Under the pieces are notes generated by a model. The model saw only the letters and a program-made list of their open reading frames with translations, did not search any database and was not told the DNA's origin. Position numbers and translations under genes: made by a program. This document shows, one piece after another, positions 1 to 10,685 of a stretch of DNA of 64,000 nucleotides. Every line of letters starts with the position of its first letter. Position 1 is the stretch's first letter. The DNA lies in the NCBI GenBank assembly GCA_033064195.1, contig JARBJD010000033.1, positions 62,001-126,000 of the forward strand, in the 5' to 3' direction. Source of the DNA: Blattamonas nauphoetae (Eukaryota > Preaxostyla > Oxymonadida).

Positions 1-409
1 GTTCTTGATTTTGGATGTCCCATATTTGGATTTCCGGGATTCCGACGATGTGTGATCTGAGAAGAAGACGATGAATCACAAATTGGAGTGACAAAATTGG
101 GACTCAGTGGATTTTCATTTGTTGCCTCACTTTGTGACCGGTTTTGATTCTTGTTCACAAGCCCTGAAACATTGGTAATGGGCGAGATCACACCAAGACG
201 CTTGAAATATCAATCATCGCTCTCTGTGAAGAGATTAATCGGTTCTTCTATCATTTCATTCCGATTCTGGAATCAGTGCAGTCAGAATCTGTTCGACAAG
301 TGATAAGGACGAAGCAGATGTTTCTTTGTTTGTTTTGAATGTTTTGGGATCGTTTCTCAGAAACAAGGGTGTATAGGGATCACATTTCGACTTTCGGGAA
401 GATGCAGAA
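1..409. other. No recognisable gene
   Basis: I see no coding region, RNA gene or repeat here that I can support. It lies downstream of the worn family copy that follows, whose recognisable part ends near 410; nothing of that family's normal C-terminus is visible in this stretch. Confidence 0.5.
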
Positions 410-1200
410 CGTTCGAAGTCAGTGTATGCCACAAAGAAAGACGAAGACAGTCTGACCTGCATCTTCTCTTCCAGCAAGAATGAGAAATCGAGAATCTGCC
501 CAAGAAGCGCTGTGAAACGACGATGATATTGAGCATATGGACTTTGGCGCCTGTTCCGATGTAGATATTCCAGAAAAGGTTGGACGAGATGCAGAAACTT
601 GTCGATGGTTGTCTGGTTTCGCGGATTTTTTTTGTGGAATCTGGATGAGAACTACAAAGGAAACAAGGGACAATATCCATCAAATACAGCTTGGAGGAAG
701 GCCTGAGGGACATTTCATATTCTGTCAGCGAGCCAATTGGTTGTTGGTTCTCTCACTTTTTTCAAAGGGTCGGATCTGTATCATTTCAACCCAATGTGAT
801 CCTTTTCCTCTTTTATCGTTGCTTTGACAAAAATGAACACTCAATAACACATAATCACAAATTGAAACGAACCTCCTTCCACGAAAAGGCATGAATTGAA
901 GAACCACCGTTTGGTTGACCGTTGGTTGAGCCTTTTCCAGTGAGCTATTCCATTGAAACAACACATCAATTGTGTTTTTATTACGATTTATTGAGCCTCG
1001 TTGTCTTTATTGAATCGTATTGACACATTTCATGAAAACAGCTCTGATCCGACCCTTTGAAAAAACCAAAAGAACCAAAAACCAATTGTCTCGCTGACAG
1101 TTCGTAGAATGTCGAAGCAAGTCTGTTTCGATTCCCATGTCATAGTTCGAGCAAGAAGTCTGAGTGCAGACTTGTGGTGAGTTCCATCTTCCTGATCAGT
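410..1200 (-). pseudogene. F1: decayed copy of the 340-residue family, split by a MITE
   Basis: Reading the minus strand, short stretches in different frames match the family in the right order: a piece like LLSLL near 1150, the IETG/FYEHEM segment at 1100, the LMDIV and SSHPD segment near 650-700, the VQPFLEYLHRNRRQ segment near 570 (family form FRPVEPFLDFICRNRRQ), and the SSSFFVAYTDF segment near 430. Frames change several times, so it is a pseudogene. The 722-1100 element sits exactly between the codons for FYE and YEM. The N-terminal quarter and C-terminus are not recognisable. The family has no function I can name. Confidence 0.7.
722..1100. mobile_element. MITE with ~60-bp inverted ends, inserted in F1
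   Basis: Both ends start CTGTCAGCGAG and remain alike for about 60 bp (left CCAATTGGTTGTTGG, right ACAATTGGTTTTTGG, then TTTTTTCAAAGGGTCGGATC in each). The interior has no transposase. Flanks are TT at 720-721 and 1101-1102; removing the element and one TT restores an FYEYEM codon run in F1, so a 2-bp TSD is likely. Superfamily not assigned. The ends carry GGGTCGGATC, close to the putative promoter motif of nearby genes. Confidence 0.75.
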
Positions 1201-1631
1201 TGTTGCTCGAGTCCTGCGTGTTCAATCTCTCTCCTTTTCCTCTCGAATTCTTCCTGCATCTTCTGATTGACTTCTCGACTCTTCTCTGTTGGTTGTCGCG
1301 TTCTCATCGAGACTTCCACTGCAAATGATTCTCGAATCAAAGCCGTCCGTTCTTGCTTCTTGGTGAGTGGTTTGTGAGTGATGGACCGAGTGGCTGGGAC
1401 GGAACTGAACAGCCTAAGGGAATGAGCATTCGAAAAGGACCTGACTGAATCACTTCGCTTCCGATCACACAAAAGGAACAATTCAAGCACAGAAGAAAGA
1501 GAGGGTTCGGAGAAGGAACGAGCGAGATTGATGAATGATCAGATGCAGCTCAAGTGCATCGGACAGGCCTTCTGTGCGCAGGTGTCCAAACACCAACTTG
1601 AATCGGTGTTGAACAGCTGTCCCTTTCTTCA

Positions 1632-2418
1632 TAGTAGTGTTAGAAAACCGCCCGTGTTTAGAAACCCGCAACGTGTGTTGGAAAAACCGCAACCGGACGA
1701 TCTTCATCATAATAAAGCTCTTTATCCATTTGAACACAATAGTCTCTAATTTTCTCACCTTTTTGAAAAAATCAATCAAAAACAATCGTGAAGTGACTCA
1801 ATTGAAACTGATCTTTGTCGAGACTCTGTGTTGTCGGTAAATACCACCCTGTTCTGGCATTCTTGTTGGGTAGGTTGTTGTGAGCTTCCAACAATCGTTG
1901 TCCTCGCGGTCTGATTCATCTTCTTCATTTTATACTTCATTTGAATGCAAAATCAGCGATCCAACATCCTTTGGTCTTCTTGACGTAAAGATCTGAATGA
2001 TTCAAAATATTTCTCCTCCTTCGAATGTACTATCTATCGGATTATCTCAGGGATGATTTCAAGAAATAGACATACTTCAATGTGGACACTTGGTGAGGCT
2101 GTTTAGAATCGCATAATCTCACCACCAATGGTCGGGTGGAGTTGAAAAACAGGTATTTTTGAGAATCGAAACTAGTTTCGTGGTTGAAAGCCATGAATTG
2201 AGTCATGGACTTTGAAACACCAATTTTGGTTTGAATGATGACCCATTGATGACAATTTCGCATTTCACAGATGTGTTTTACCTCTTCACTTTTTCCGGAA
2301 AACTTATTCATTCCTTCTGTAGAGACCATGAGAAAAACAGAATAATGCATGAATGAAGTGGCGGTTTTATCACGCTGGTTGCGGTTTTCTAACGGTTTGC
2401 GGTTTTCTAACACCACTA
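1632..2418. mobile_element. Element A: 787 bp, TAG ends, 3-bp TSD, in F2
   Basis: Ends are inverted: TAGTAGTGTTAGAAAACCGC at the left and, read from the right, TAGTGGTGTTAGAAAACCGC. Variants of the unit TTAGAAAACCGC repeat two or three times just inside each end (1637-1695 and 2370-2412), a subterminal-repeat arrangement. The TSD is TCA at 1629-1631 and 2419-2421; with one copy removed the F2 frame is exact, whereas a TA duplication would give a stop. There is no transposase inside, so the element is non-autonomous. Its ends resemble those of elements B and H. Confidence 0.8.
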
Positions 2419-3034
2419 TCAGCGAGACAGGCAGTTCGTCCAAGAGAGTCCCAATGAGCTGGTTCGTCATTTGTTCAGTTTCGAAGATGAGAAGGCTGTC
2501 GATGCAGGCAGTCGCAGCTGGAGAAGACAAGATGTATTGAGTCATCCGTTCCAGGAATGGCGAGAATGCCATGATTGATCCGAGGAGATACGTGAAATGG
2601 TGAGATTGAGAAGAATCTGCGATTTTGTGTCGATTTATGCAAATGAACTCCAGAAATGGTTGGATTGGACGGAAGAACTTGTCGAAGAATGACGTTTCGA
2701 ATGCTTCCATCGATACTTCGCATTGTTCGCAACAAAATTGGGCATTGTCAGGTTGAGAGCATCGGATGAACCAGTACACAATATCGGTCAGAAATAATTG
2801 TGGATTCGGAATCAAATGCATTTCCTGCAGATAAAAGTCTTGTGGGAGGAGAGAAAACAGTCCTGCTTCGATGAAATGGAAACGAGTCGGTGAGTGGACA
2901 CCATGACACAATTCGGACAAAATGTAGAGAATGGAGATGACGAGTCCCTTTTTGGAACATCGCAGGAGTGGCACAAGAGATTTGATGAAACTGTCGAAAG
3001 AACCATCGCGAGGATCGAAGAGAGGGTTGCGTAT

Positions 3035-5832
3035 GGGGTTGGTATAGAGACAGATCTGATTTTGTATACACACAGATCTGTCATTACGTTCATAATTTTC
3101 AACTATATCGCATATTGTTTATCTAATCTAGCTTCAAAACAAAGTTAATGTCCATCTCCCTCCTTTGAACTAATATTCTGTCATTGTGTGAATGGAAGTT
3201 GTGATCAACCCGTCAAGCTTTGATTTCTCTCCAACTCACGAAATATCACTTCCTGAAACAAATCTAATCCACATTGCCCACTCATTCGTCTCATCAGGCT
3301 CATTCTTCTCTCTGCTTTTAATCTGTATTTACCTGAGTCGACATCTGACAACCACACAGTCTTTTTCCAGATAAGCGTGAAATGCGAGACTGGACACATT
3401 ATTTGCATGGTCTTCGAACAGCCTTGGCCAGGGACCTGAGACGGATCTGATCGATCAGACCTCCGTTGATCAGACCTAATTTTTTTTGTTTACACAGTGT
3501 TTCACAAATAGAGAGTTTTCTTTCGAAACAAACTGTGAAATGAGTCTAATCGACCATTTGAGAGGCTATCTGGTCATCATTTATAGTTTATTACTTGAGT
3601 TGAACCGATCCGATGAAGAAAATGAAGTGAGAAAATGGAAAATGAGGAAAATCGATACTCCTAATTAGGAAACGGATCAGACCCTCAGTTTCGTGAGGTC
3701 TGATCCATGATCACACCTTATGCAGTAATCTACAGACCTACTCAGATCCCTGGCCTTGGCCATTCCATGATTAGATTCAGAAAAAGTGGACCCACTTTGC
3801 CCTCGATCCGATTTCTGAAACGCACAAGCTTTTCGATACATTCCGAAGGATGTATTCTCTCGAACTCTCCGTACAAAATAGAACGATCAATTGAAGATCA
3901 AAAGGCATGATCGCATGAACATATAGTTCATTTTATCTACCGTTCATTGAGTAGTCATGACGCCAGCAAAATTCAGTGCCATTTGTGTGAAAAACGTTTC
4001 CATTGAGTCTATCTCCCACATCGAAGTTATTGTGTCATCTCATTTCCCATCGTCAACATCTTGTATCAACCATACACCTCGCTCTCCTCACCACGACACG
4101 ATGTCAATCTGGTGGCCGCTCCATTGCACCCGGTTCGACAGCCTATATCGCGATGCCCTCGAAACTTTCCTATTTGGCCAAAACACTTTCAAGTCCCACA
4201 CTCTCCCTTAGCATCCTGGACAGATCAAAGCGGGAAACTAAACTGAAGCGTGTGGTCTTCCCATCTCAACAAAAGGAGAAAATAGGAAGGAAGCAAAGCC
4301 ATCCGATACTATCATATCCATTCATCGGGCACAACGAAGATTTCACCCATTTGCGGCTGAAAGAGGGAGAGAACGCAACGACATGAACAGCCTGCTATCA
4401 TCCCACTCCCAAAGCAACTATTCATAGGAAGTCGAGCCGTCTTCGTTCTTTGAGATGGGTGATGATCTCGTCGAGCCTCTGAACTCTCTCATCATGAACA
4501 CAAGCCAAATGTCGTCAGCTACGATTCCTCGTCGAATGGTTCTGATCCCATCCATACAATTGTCCCAAACAATCACCCCACATCATATTGTGAATCAAAG
4601 GCTACCGATTGATCCTGGAAACACAAATTCACGATGAATGAACTGCCAGAAAGGAATTCACAGTCGAAGCTGCTTTCCCTTTCGCCAATATGGTGACAGG
4701 AGTTGCGACTATTACAACTTTTGCAGATAGCAAAAAAGAAATCGCACTCCTCCGAGAATTTTCACCTGAAGTTGACCTGCTGCCAGATCTCAGAATGTTG
4801 GAAATCGATATCAACGGATTACTCGACATCATCCCCTTCCAAGTGGAATAGTTGATCACTCGTACAACATACTTTGTCTTTCCGTGCGGAGAGCATCAAC
4901 GGACTTATTGTGGAGTTCGAAAGCGGTTCAGACAACACCGCGTCCTCCGAGTCTTATATGGGCGCTGGTGCAGATAAAGAGATCGTATCTTGTCGATCAG
5001 TTGGTTCTGTGACCTATGAATGAATTACTACATATTATAGCGGAGAACGAGCGAAGGACTCAAGACGAAGAGTCTTCGAAGTGAGAAACTGCGGAAATCA
5101 AGCGATCGTGAAAAGAAAATACAGCCTCAAACGGTGATGAGGAAATCAGAGAAGAGGAACAATCTGATGTCCTGCTGGACATACCTTCGAAGGTGAGACC
5201 ACCGAAGAAGAGCCGTCACCAGAACCCACGATCCCTCGTTCTTCTCTTGAGTACAAGATCGCCACCCACTCATAATTCAGAAATGTTCCATTCAGAGCCA
5301 ACCCGAATCTCTTTTCCGTCACCATAATACGACAGAAATGAGGATCCTGTGAAACTCACCATTTCATCACCAATAGCACATCTTACTCCACCCCAACCGA
5401 ATAATGTACTTCTGGATGTGACACGACCCGACTCACCAACCAGTATCCCGTTCTTCTCTTCATTTCACTTTTTCCAGAAACTTTCCCTCTGCCAGCTGCC
5501 TGCACAACACCACGTCTTCAACAAAGTCACGACACCTCTACTCCCTCCTATCCAATCGCTATCATCCCTCACCTCACCCCGTCGCTCCAGCGATTCGTTT
5601 AGAACTTATTCTGGCTTGATCACCTCCGTCGTTCACCATATTTCAGGATTTGTGGTTTCACTGGAGATGTAGGGATAGTGAATCCATTTTGAAGCTGGAT
5701 TAGAAAAAAATTTGCGATATAGTTGAAAATTATGAACATAATGACAGATCTGTGTGTATACAACAGATCTGTGCCTATACCGACGGACAGATCTGTGCGT
5801 ATACAAAATCAGATCTGTCTCTATACATACCC
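3035..5832. mobile_element. Element M: 2.8-kb MULE-like element, 9-bp TSD, in F2
   Basis: The 9-bp direct repeat GTTGCGTAT flanks it (3026-3034 and 5833-5841). Inverted ends run about 80-130 bp, starting GGGGTTGGTATAGAGACAG on the left and GGGTATGTATAGAGACAG from the right, then carrying several copies of the palindrome ACAGATCTGT. The right end has one more copy of that unit than the left. A 9-bp TSD with long inverted ends fits the Mutator (MULE) superfamily. I found no transposase: the interior ORFs are short and unrelated, so it is non-autonomous or gutted. A smaller hAT-type MITE is nested at 3429-3752. Confidence 0.8.
3429..3752. mobile_element. hAT-type MITE nested in element M
   Basis: The ends are CAGGGACCTGAG at the left and, from the right, CAGGGATCTGAG. 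An 8-bp TSD, GCCTTGGC, lies at 3421-3428 and 3753-3760. CAGGG-type ends with an 8-bp TSD are the hAT signature. The interior (324 bp overall) has no transposase and has GATCAGACC-like repeats. It is younger than element M because it lies inside it. Confidence 0.85.
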
Positions 5833-6254
5833 GTTGCGTATGTTGGTGTCTGAATACAAACTGACACAAATATGCCCCGCTTGATTCAGAAGAACACGTG
5901 CCTGCGCGGATGTTTGTTTGTCATAATCGTTTTCAGCATCCAAATAGCTGGCAAGAGCTTCAAACGGTTCGGTGAGTTGGGCAACTGTTTTGATGTCGCC
6001 GACATCTTTTATCAGTATAAAGGGTGTATGATTGTTTTGAACAGATGGGCAGGTATTCGTTTTCACTTTGTGTTTCGACAGATGCAGACAACCCAATGTG
6101 TGGAATGGATCAGGACCTTCATTCGCAAATCTCTGTCTGAACAACGTTCGGGACTTCTATTCACTGATTATTGTTGGTGTCATGTGGACAACGGATACAC
6201 CGCACATTTCGACCTTCTCCACGATGCGGATGGTTGTGGGTTCCCAGTTGAGGA

Positions 6255-6341
6255 TTTCAGAGTTGAAATGCGACAAAGAAAGACGATAAAGCAAGATGAG
6301 TCTCTCTACACACCCTTTCCACACAGATCTTGCTCCGTTCG
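6255..6341 (-). repeat. Third, short copy of the coiled-coil gene 3' end
   Basis: This matches the last codons and 3' flank of the coiled-coil genes at 7745-7836 and 26,943-27,034 with few mismatches, then ends abruptly. It is a relic of the same duplication, placed between F2 and F3. Confidence 0.75.
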
Positions 6342-6411
6342 AGAAATCGATGAGGTGAACTTGTGCTAGTTACCAATCTGTGTTCGATCGCCTCTCACAC
6401 AAAAATGGGCC

Positions 6412-7422
6412 TCAAAAGAGGTTCCCACCCAACAGATCAATCAGTCGTGCCCCCACAAATACAAAACGTGATGAGTTGACTCCATACCCACGGCATCGGA
6501 TGTGTAATTCGATCTCATCCGAGAACCCTTCGTCGTTCAGTTTGGTGACCATCTGCAGTCCTCTCTGAAGAACAACGGGATCCTCCTCCCTCCACGCTTT
6601 GAATCCATTCATCACACTCCGAATTAGGAGCTTGATCATCTCGTTTGATTCGAAGAAAGCGAGACAATCAGAGAACACGCAAGGAACCGAAGATGACAGC
6701 ATGATTTTGGTCATCTGATGCAGCATTGGCGAGTGGACAACAAGTGTTCCGATCAGATTTGCGAAACCATCTGGATTGGTCCATTTTTCGATTCTTCGAC
6801 GATTCCGGCAGATGAAGTCCAAAAACGGCTCTATGGGACGGAAGAACTTGTCGATGAAGATTGTTTGGAACGTTTTCAAAGAAATTTCGCATTCGAAGCG
6901 GATCTTGAGGATGTTGTCTGGATGGAAACTATACACGAACCAGTTCACCAGATCAATCAAGAATTTTCGCGGTTTCGTCAATAAATGCACGTCTGGCAGA
7001 TAGAATTCTTTTGGAAGGAGTGATAACAGTCCAGAATCCATAAATTTGAAGAGAATGGAAATATCAATCTCCACACAACACTCAGAAAGGCACGAAATGG
7101 TGGATTGGACTAGATCTTTGTTGGAACAAGTGAGGAGCGACACAATCGATTCGATGAAAGGATTGAACGAGCTGACTGTCGAACCAACGGTCTTGAAGTC
7201 GTATTCATCATAAGCTGAATACATCCGGCAAATCGGGTCGATTCTCCTCAGAAGCGCACGCAGCTGTTTGGAGGCTGGTTTGTTAAACTTGTGACCTTCC
7301 TCTGAATAGCGAACAAGTGAGTGAAACAGTGGAATGAGATCATCCAGAGTATTGACATCGTCAGCCTTTGTCAAAAGAAACGAGGGGGGAGAATTGTCAT
7401 GATCTGATGGACAGGAAGCCAT
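6412..7422 (-). CDS. F3: intact 336-residue member of the family
   Basis: This is the best whole copy of the family. It starts MASCPSDHDNSPPSF at 7422; an in-frame upstream extension lacks an ATG. Order of parts: variable N-terminus; LIPLFHSLVRY helix; SFNPFIESIVSLLTCSNKDL near residue 100; FKFMDSGLLSLLPKEFYL near 140; then the hallmark FFRPIEPFLDFICRNRRRI near 215; HSPMLHQMTKIMLSS near 250; and an acidic C-terminal segment ending LIDLLGGNLF. Alternating amphipathic helices suggest an alpha-solenoid of HEAT/ARM type (inference). There is no signal peptide or membrane pass. No function is known to me. A promoter-like motif lies 12 nt upstream. Confidence 0.85.
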   Translation of the reverse strand: MASCPSDHDNSPPSFLLTKADDVNTLDDLIPLFHSLVRYSEEGHKFNKPASKQLRALLRRIDPICRMYSAYDEYDFKTVGSTVSSFNPFIESIVSLLTCSNKDLVQSTISCLSECCVEIDISILFKFMDSGLLSLLPKEFYLPDVHLLTKPRKFLIDLVNWFVYSFHPDNILKIRFECEISLKTFQTIFIDKFFRPIEPFLDFICRNRRRIEKWTNPDGFANLIGTLVVHSPMLHQMTKIMLSSSVPCVFSDCLAFFESNEMIKLLIRSVMNGFKAWREEDPVVLQRGLQMVTKLNDEGFSDEIELHIRCRGYGVNSSRFVFVGARLIDLLGGNLF

Positions 7423-7434
7423 TGTATCATACTG

Positions 7435-7456
7435 GATCAGAACCAATATTATAAAA
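7435..7456 (-). promoter_or_regulatory. GGTTCTGATC promoter-like motif of F3
   Basis: Minus strand reads a T/A run (TTTTATAATATT) followed directly by GGTTCTGATC, 12 nt before the F3 start codon. The same arrangement precedes F4 and F5, and a GGGTC version precedes two surface-protein genes. Function is inferred from position and recurrence only. Confidence 0.5.
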
Positions 7457-7634
7457 TGGAGACCTGACCAATTTAGTTTGGAGCTTATTCTCAAAAATAT
7501 CTATCCCCCAAACGAACTCAATGGCTTTGGAAGGACGACGCGGACAGGATTCTGGTAAGAAACAGAAAGAGGGGACGAAAACTTTAATCCGTGATTGATA
7601 AAGTACATCTTAAAACATGTTACAAAGAATTGCT

Positions 7635-8885
7635 TCGAAACCGGTGGAAGTTGCATATAATCTGAAGCACAGCATGCAAGATGCTGTGACAAAACCGGAA
7701 CAATTTCAAGAAATGGAAGAGATCAACTTTCGAGAGCGGATTACAGAGTTGAAATGCGATAAAGAAAGACGATAAAGCAAGATTAGTCTCTCTACACCCC
7801 CTTTCCACACAGATCTTGCTCCGTTCGCACCAGCTCAATCAGCTTCCCGATGATTCCTGTCGATTCTCGGTCGCGTCGGTTTGCTTCGCTAATCTCTTCT
7901 TTCAGCGTCATCAATTCACGCTCCCCTTGCTTCTTGCTTTCTTCCATCCATCGCACTCTCTCAGCATATATCCGAAGCTGTTTCTCCAGAAACACGGTTC
8001 TTTCTTTCAGCTCCTTCAACTGCACTGCTTGTTCGTCATTCGCATCCAAACTCTGCGACAACGACCTCAAACTCCCCGATGATGCAGACGGCGAGAACTG
8101 GCTTGAAGATGAGCCATGCAAATCCGCGTTCACAGGCGGGAGGATCGTGGGCGTCCCAGATCCCGGAAGAGAAGGACGCCGAGTGAAGACGGGAGAGGTG
8201 CTGTGGCTGGACGAATGGGAAGAGGGGCCGGAAGGCTGAGCAAAGACCGCAGGACCCGATTCTGGTTCAGCCGAAGTGTCCTTCGAAGAATGCTCACTAT
8301 CAAGACGCTTCGGGGTCTGACTGTCGTTCGCATCCGATCCATCTTGTGGGGGCTCTGTTGTTTGTTTGGTTTCAGCGTCTTCCGCCTTTTGGTTGATGAG
8401 ATCTTGGATCTCCGCATTTTCTGCCTGAAAACCATTCACAAGAAAAGCACAAACATTCAACATTTCCAGCGCATTCAAGCATTGTTGATTCACATTCGAA
8501 AGCAATTTTTGCAAAAGCGGAAGATAGTTTTGCTGAGAGAGCGAATAAAGGACAGAATAATCAGACGATTTTGGCCTTCTCCAATGTGCGAAGTTGGGTC
8601 AACAAACGCATCTGCTCCTTCAGCCCCAGCAATTCCGTGTCATCTGGCTTCTCTTCCAGTTTCTTATCCACACTCAGCAGCATCTTTCCCAGCTTTTCAA
8701 TTTGAACTGTCATCTCCTCCGATTCTTTTGTTTGTCCCTCAATAACATCACCAAGCGTGTCTAGGACATCGCTAAGTGTGTCATAATACTGGTCGAGTGA
8801 GAGTTCCGATTGTGAGAATGCCGTTTGCGTTGGTGTGATTGTCGACAAGATCTGAGAGTAGAAAGACAGACATGAAACTCAAAAT
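7635..8885. repeat. Segmental duplication, copy 1 (partner 26,832-28,084)
   Basis: About 1.25 kb is nearly identical to 26,832-28,084 in the same orientation, covering the two visible exons of the coiled-coil gene, its 34-nt intron and about 150 bp of 3' flank. Similarity stops at about 8885, inside or just upstream of the preceding intron. The 5' exon present beside copy 2 is therefore absent here. Confidence 0.85.
7792..8851 (-). CDS. Ser/Pro-rich coiled-coil protein, copy 1 (5'-truncated)
   Basis: Two exons, 8567-8851 and 7792-8532, are joined across a 34-nt GT-AG intron (8533-8566) that keeps phase 0 (EKAKI to QNYLP). The upstream exon opens just after a good 3' splice site (CTTTCTACTCTCAG) and has no ATG. 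Order: helical segment (about 1-125), acidic then Ser/Pro-rich linker (about 150-255), and a C-terminal coiled coil with heptads (LKELKERTVFLEKQLRIYAE to IIGKLIELV). No catalytic motif. The first exon is missing in this copy; copy 2 at 27-28 kb has a candidate. Probably a dead or fused partial copy. Product function not recognised. Confidence 0.65.
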
Positions 8886-8961
8886 GTGATACATGTGATT
8901 GAGACGAAATATAGAGGATGTTGTCAGATAAAATCAGACGAAACTCTTGTTCGAATCATTG

Positions 8962-8979
8962 TTTTATATGGTTCGGATC
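8962..8979 (+). promoter_or_regulatory. GGTTCGGATC promoter-like motif of F4
   Basis: TTTTATATGGTTCGGATC ends 28 nt before the F4 ATG at 9008, the same spacing as at F5. It recurs as described for F3. Confidence 0.5.
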
Positions 8980-9114
8980 AAACACGGAACAATTCGGTAT
9001 TTACTCAATGGGAAACAATTCAAACTCAGACCAACGCAATTCCATCGACCACATCGACAGAGACACTTCTGATGAAGCAACACCCTTATTTCTGAGAATC
9101 CAACCCTACTACAT

Positions 9115-9974
9115 GGGCGATTCTCTTTGAAAGGTCGCAAAACACTAATGTGCGTCCCAAAAATTCATTTTTTGCCCAATTACCGTTCTTTATTTCAGTA
9201 GACAAGAAATAGGGAAATTATTGAATTTTAAGTTCGATCGCGTTCGATATCGTCCTTTTTTGTTGAAGACAATAGTGCACACTTTTTGTCACAGAATCTG
9301 TTCGAAAACAGAGAAACGATGGAAAACTACATAAAACGCTCATTCTGTGTGAGAGAACCAACACAAAGACATCTATTGTAGAAAAAGACACGAAAAGTTC
9401 TGAATGGCAAAATCAACAATCATGATGAATTTAGTCTTCAAGATTGGCGGAACATGTCTAACAGAGGTGCTTTGAGGTATCTCTTGATTCAAAACGGTAT
9501 TTGATGGGAATTAGAGGAAGAGTAGGGCGAACAAAGAGTCAGTGCCCGTTTGTGATCTATAAGACGAGAAATTTGTGAAAAAAGTTCCGATCGCGAGTGA
9601 AAACTGGAGAAAATATCACACAGTGCAAGTGTACAGATTGTCTTCTGGCTGTGAGAAACAATCTGTCTCGCCTCAAAAAAGTGCTGAGTGTCTGTCAGTG
9701 TGAACGAAATATATGACACAAACCAGGAGAATCACATGTAATGCACGGTATTAGGTCGGTTCAATCACGAATCTGACAAATGAATACCGTGTGATGAAGA
9801 AGGAGTCACCTGAACTTGGAATCTGGAAAAAAGTGAGTGAAAATGGGAAAATCTGGTAATTCAAACCTTAAACGGGGAGAGAGAGGATGTTTATGTGAAC
9901 TCTGCTGTTTTCTTTACGATATATAGAGTGGGGATGGAGATAAAACGGAGGCGACCTTTCATTTAGAATCGCCC
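9115..9974. mobile_element. Element J: 860 bp, GGGCGATTCT ends, in F4
   Basis: The inverted ends are GGGCGATTCTCTTTGAAAGG at the left and, from the right, GGGCGATTCTAAATGAAAGG, about 24 bp in all. ACAT flanks it at 9111-9114 and 9975-9978 (4-bp TSD, or a 2-bp CA with ends one base longer). The interior has no long ORF. Non-autonomous; superfamily not assigned. Confidence 0.75.
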
Positions 9975-10685
9975 ACATCGACACTGTCGCACAATCATTG
10001 AACCCAATCCAGTCGCTTGTAGACTTCATCCGAAAGGGAAACAAGCTCGATGACAAAGCAACCAAACAAGCATCTCTTATTTTGAAGAGGACTTCAGAGA
10101 AGATTCACAAGTCCGACGCTGCAGAACAGATTCTCTTCGAACTCGTTCCCACACCCAATCGCTCCTGTTCCGGTTTCGCCGAGTCGTTTGTGCTGCTCCT
10201 CACACAATCCAACGAGGACCTTGTTATCTCTGCATTGTCACTTCTGAGAGTTATTGTGTTCGATGTCCAATCGGAGCACCGTTTTGCCTTTCTCGAAACA
10301 GGGTTCTTCACATTCCTCCCACACGAATTCTACGAACATGAAATGCATATCTTCCACCCATCCAGTTTGGATCTGACGCGGATTGCGAAAGACTGCCTGG
10401 TTGACTTGCATCCTGATTTCTCGCGCAGAATCTGCCACAACAGGGACCTTTCGATATCCGCCTTCCAAAAAATCTTCGTCGACATGTTCTTCCGTCCCGT
10501 CGAACCGTTTCTGGACTTCATCTGCAGGAATCGACGCCAAATCCAAGATTCTTGGAGTTCTTATCTTTTCTCCGATCTTCTTGGACGAATTGTGATCAAT
10601 TCACCCTTTCTGGAAGAGATGACTCAGTTCATGTTGTCATCTTTGTTTGTTGTGACATACACGGACTCTCTTCATTTCTTCGAAG

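Larger units (their letters stand above)
1483..6140 (-). pseudogene. F2: family gene interrupted by two transposons
   Basis: Three pieces in order on the minus strand make one family gene. The N-terminal piece at 5842-6070 aligns with the start of F3 (NTCPSVQNNHTPF against MASCPSDHDNSPPSF). The middle piece at 2422-3025 includes FFRPIQPFLEFICINRHKI. The C-terminal piece at 1483-1628 includes EGLSDALELHL. Between them lie elements at 3035-5832 and 1632-2418. With one copy of each TSD kept, the joins read in frame (DTNIRN to PLFDPRD; DELPVSL to KKGTAV). I find no ATG at the place where F3 starts, so the start codon seems lost and the gene is probably dead, but only recently. The C-terminus differs from F3 and F4 after the ELHL segment. 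Confidence 0.75.

Noticed and set aside
1140-1490. A charged, helical 116-codon minus-strand ORF (KMQEEFERKRREIEH)
   Set aside because: No homologue recognised and no supporting splice or promoter signal. Its end overlaps the F1 relic in another frame. It might be real but I cannot support it.
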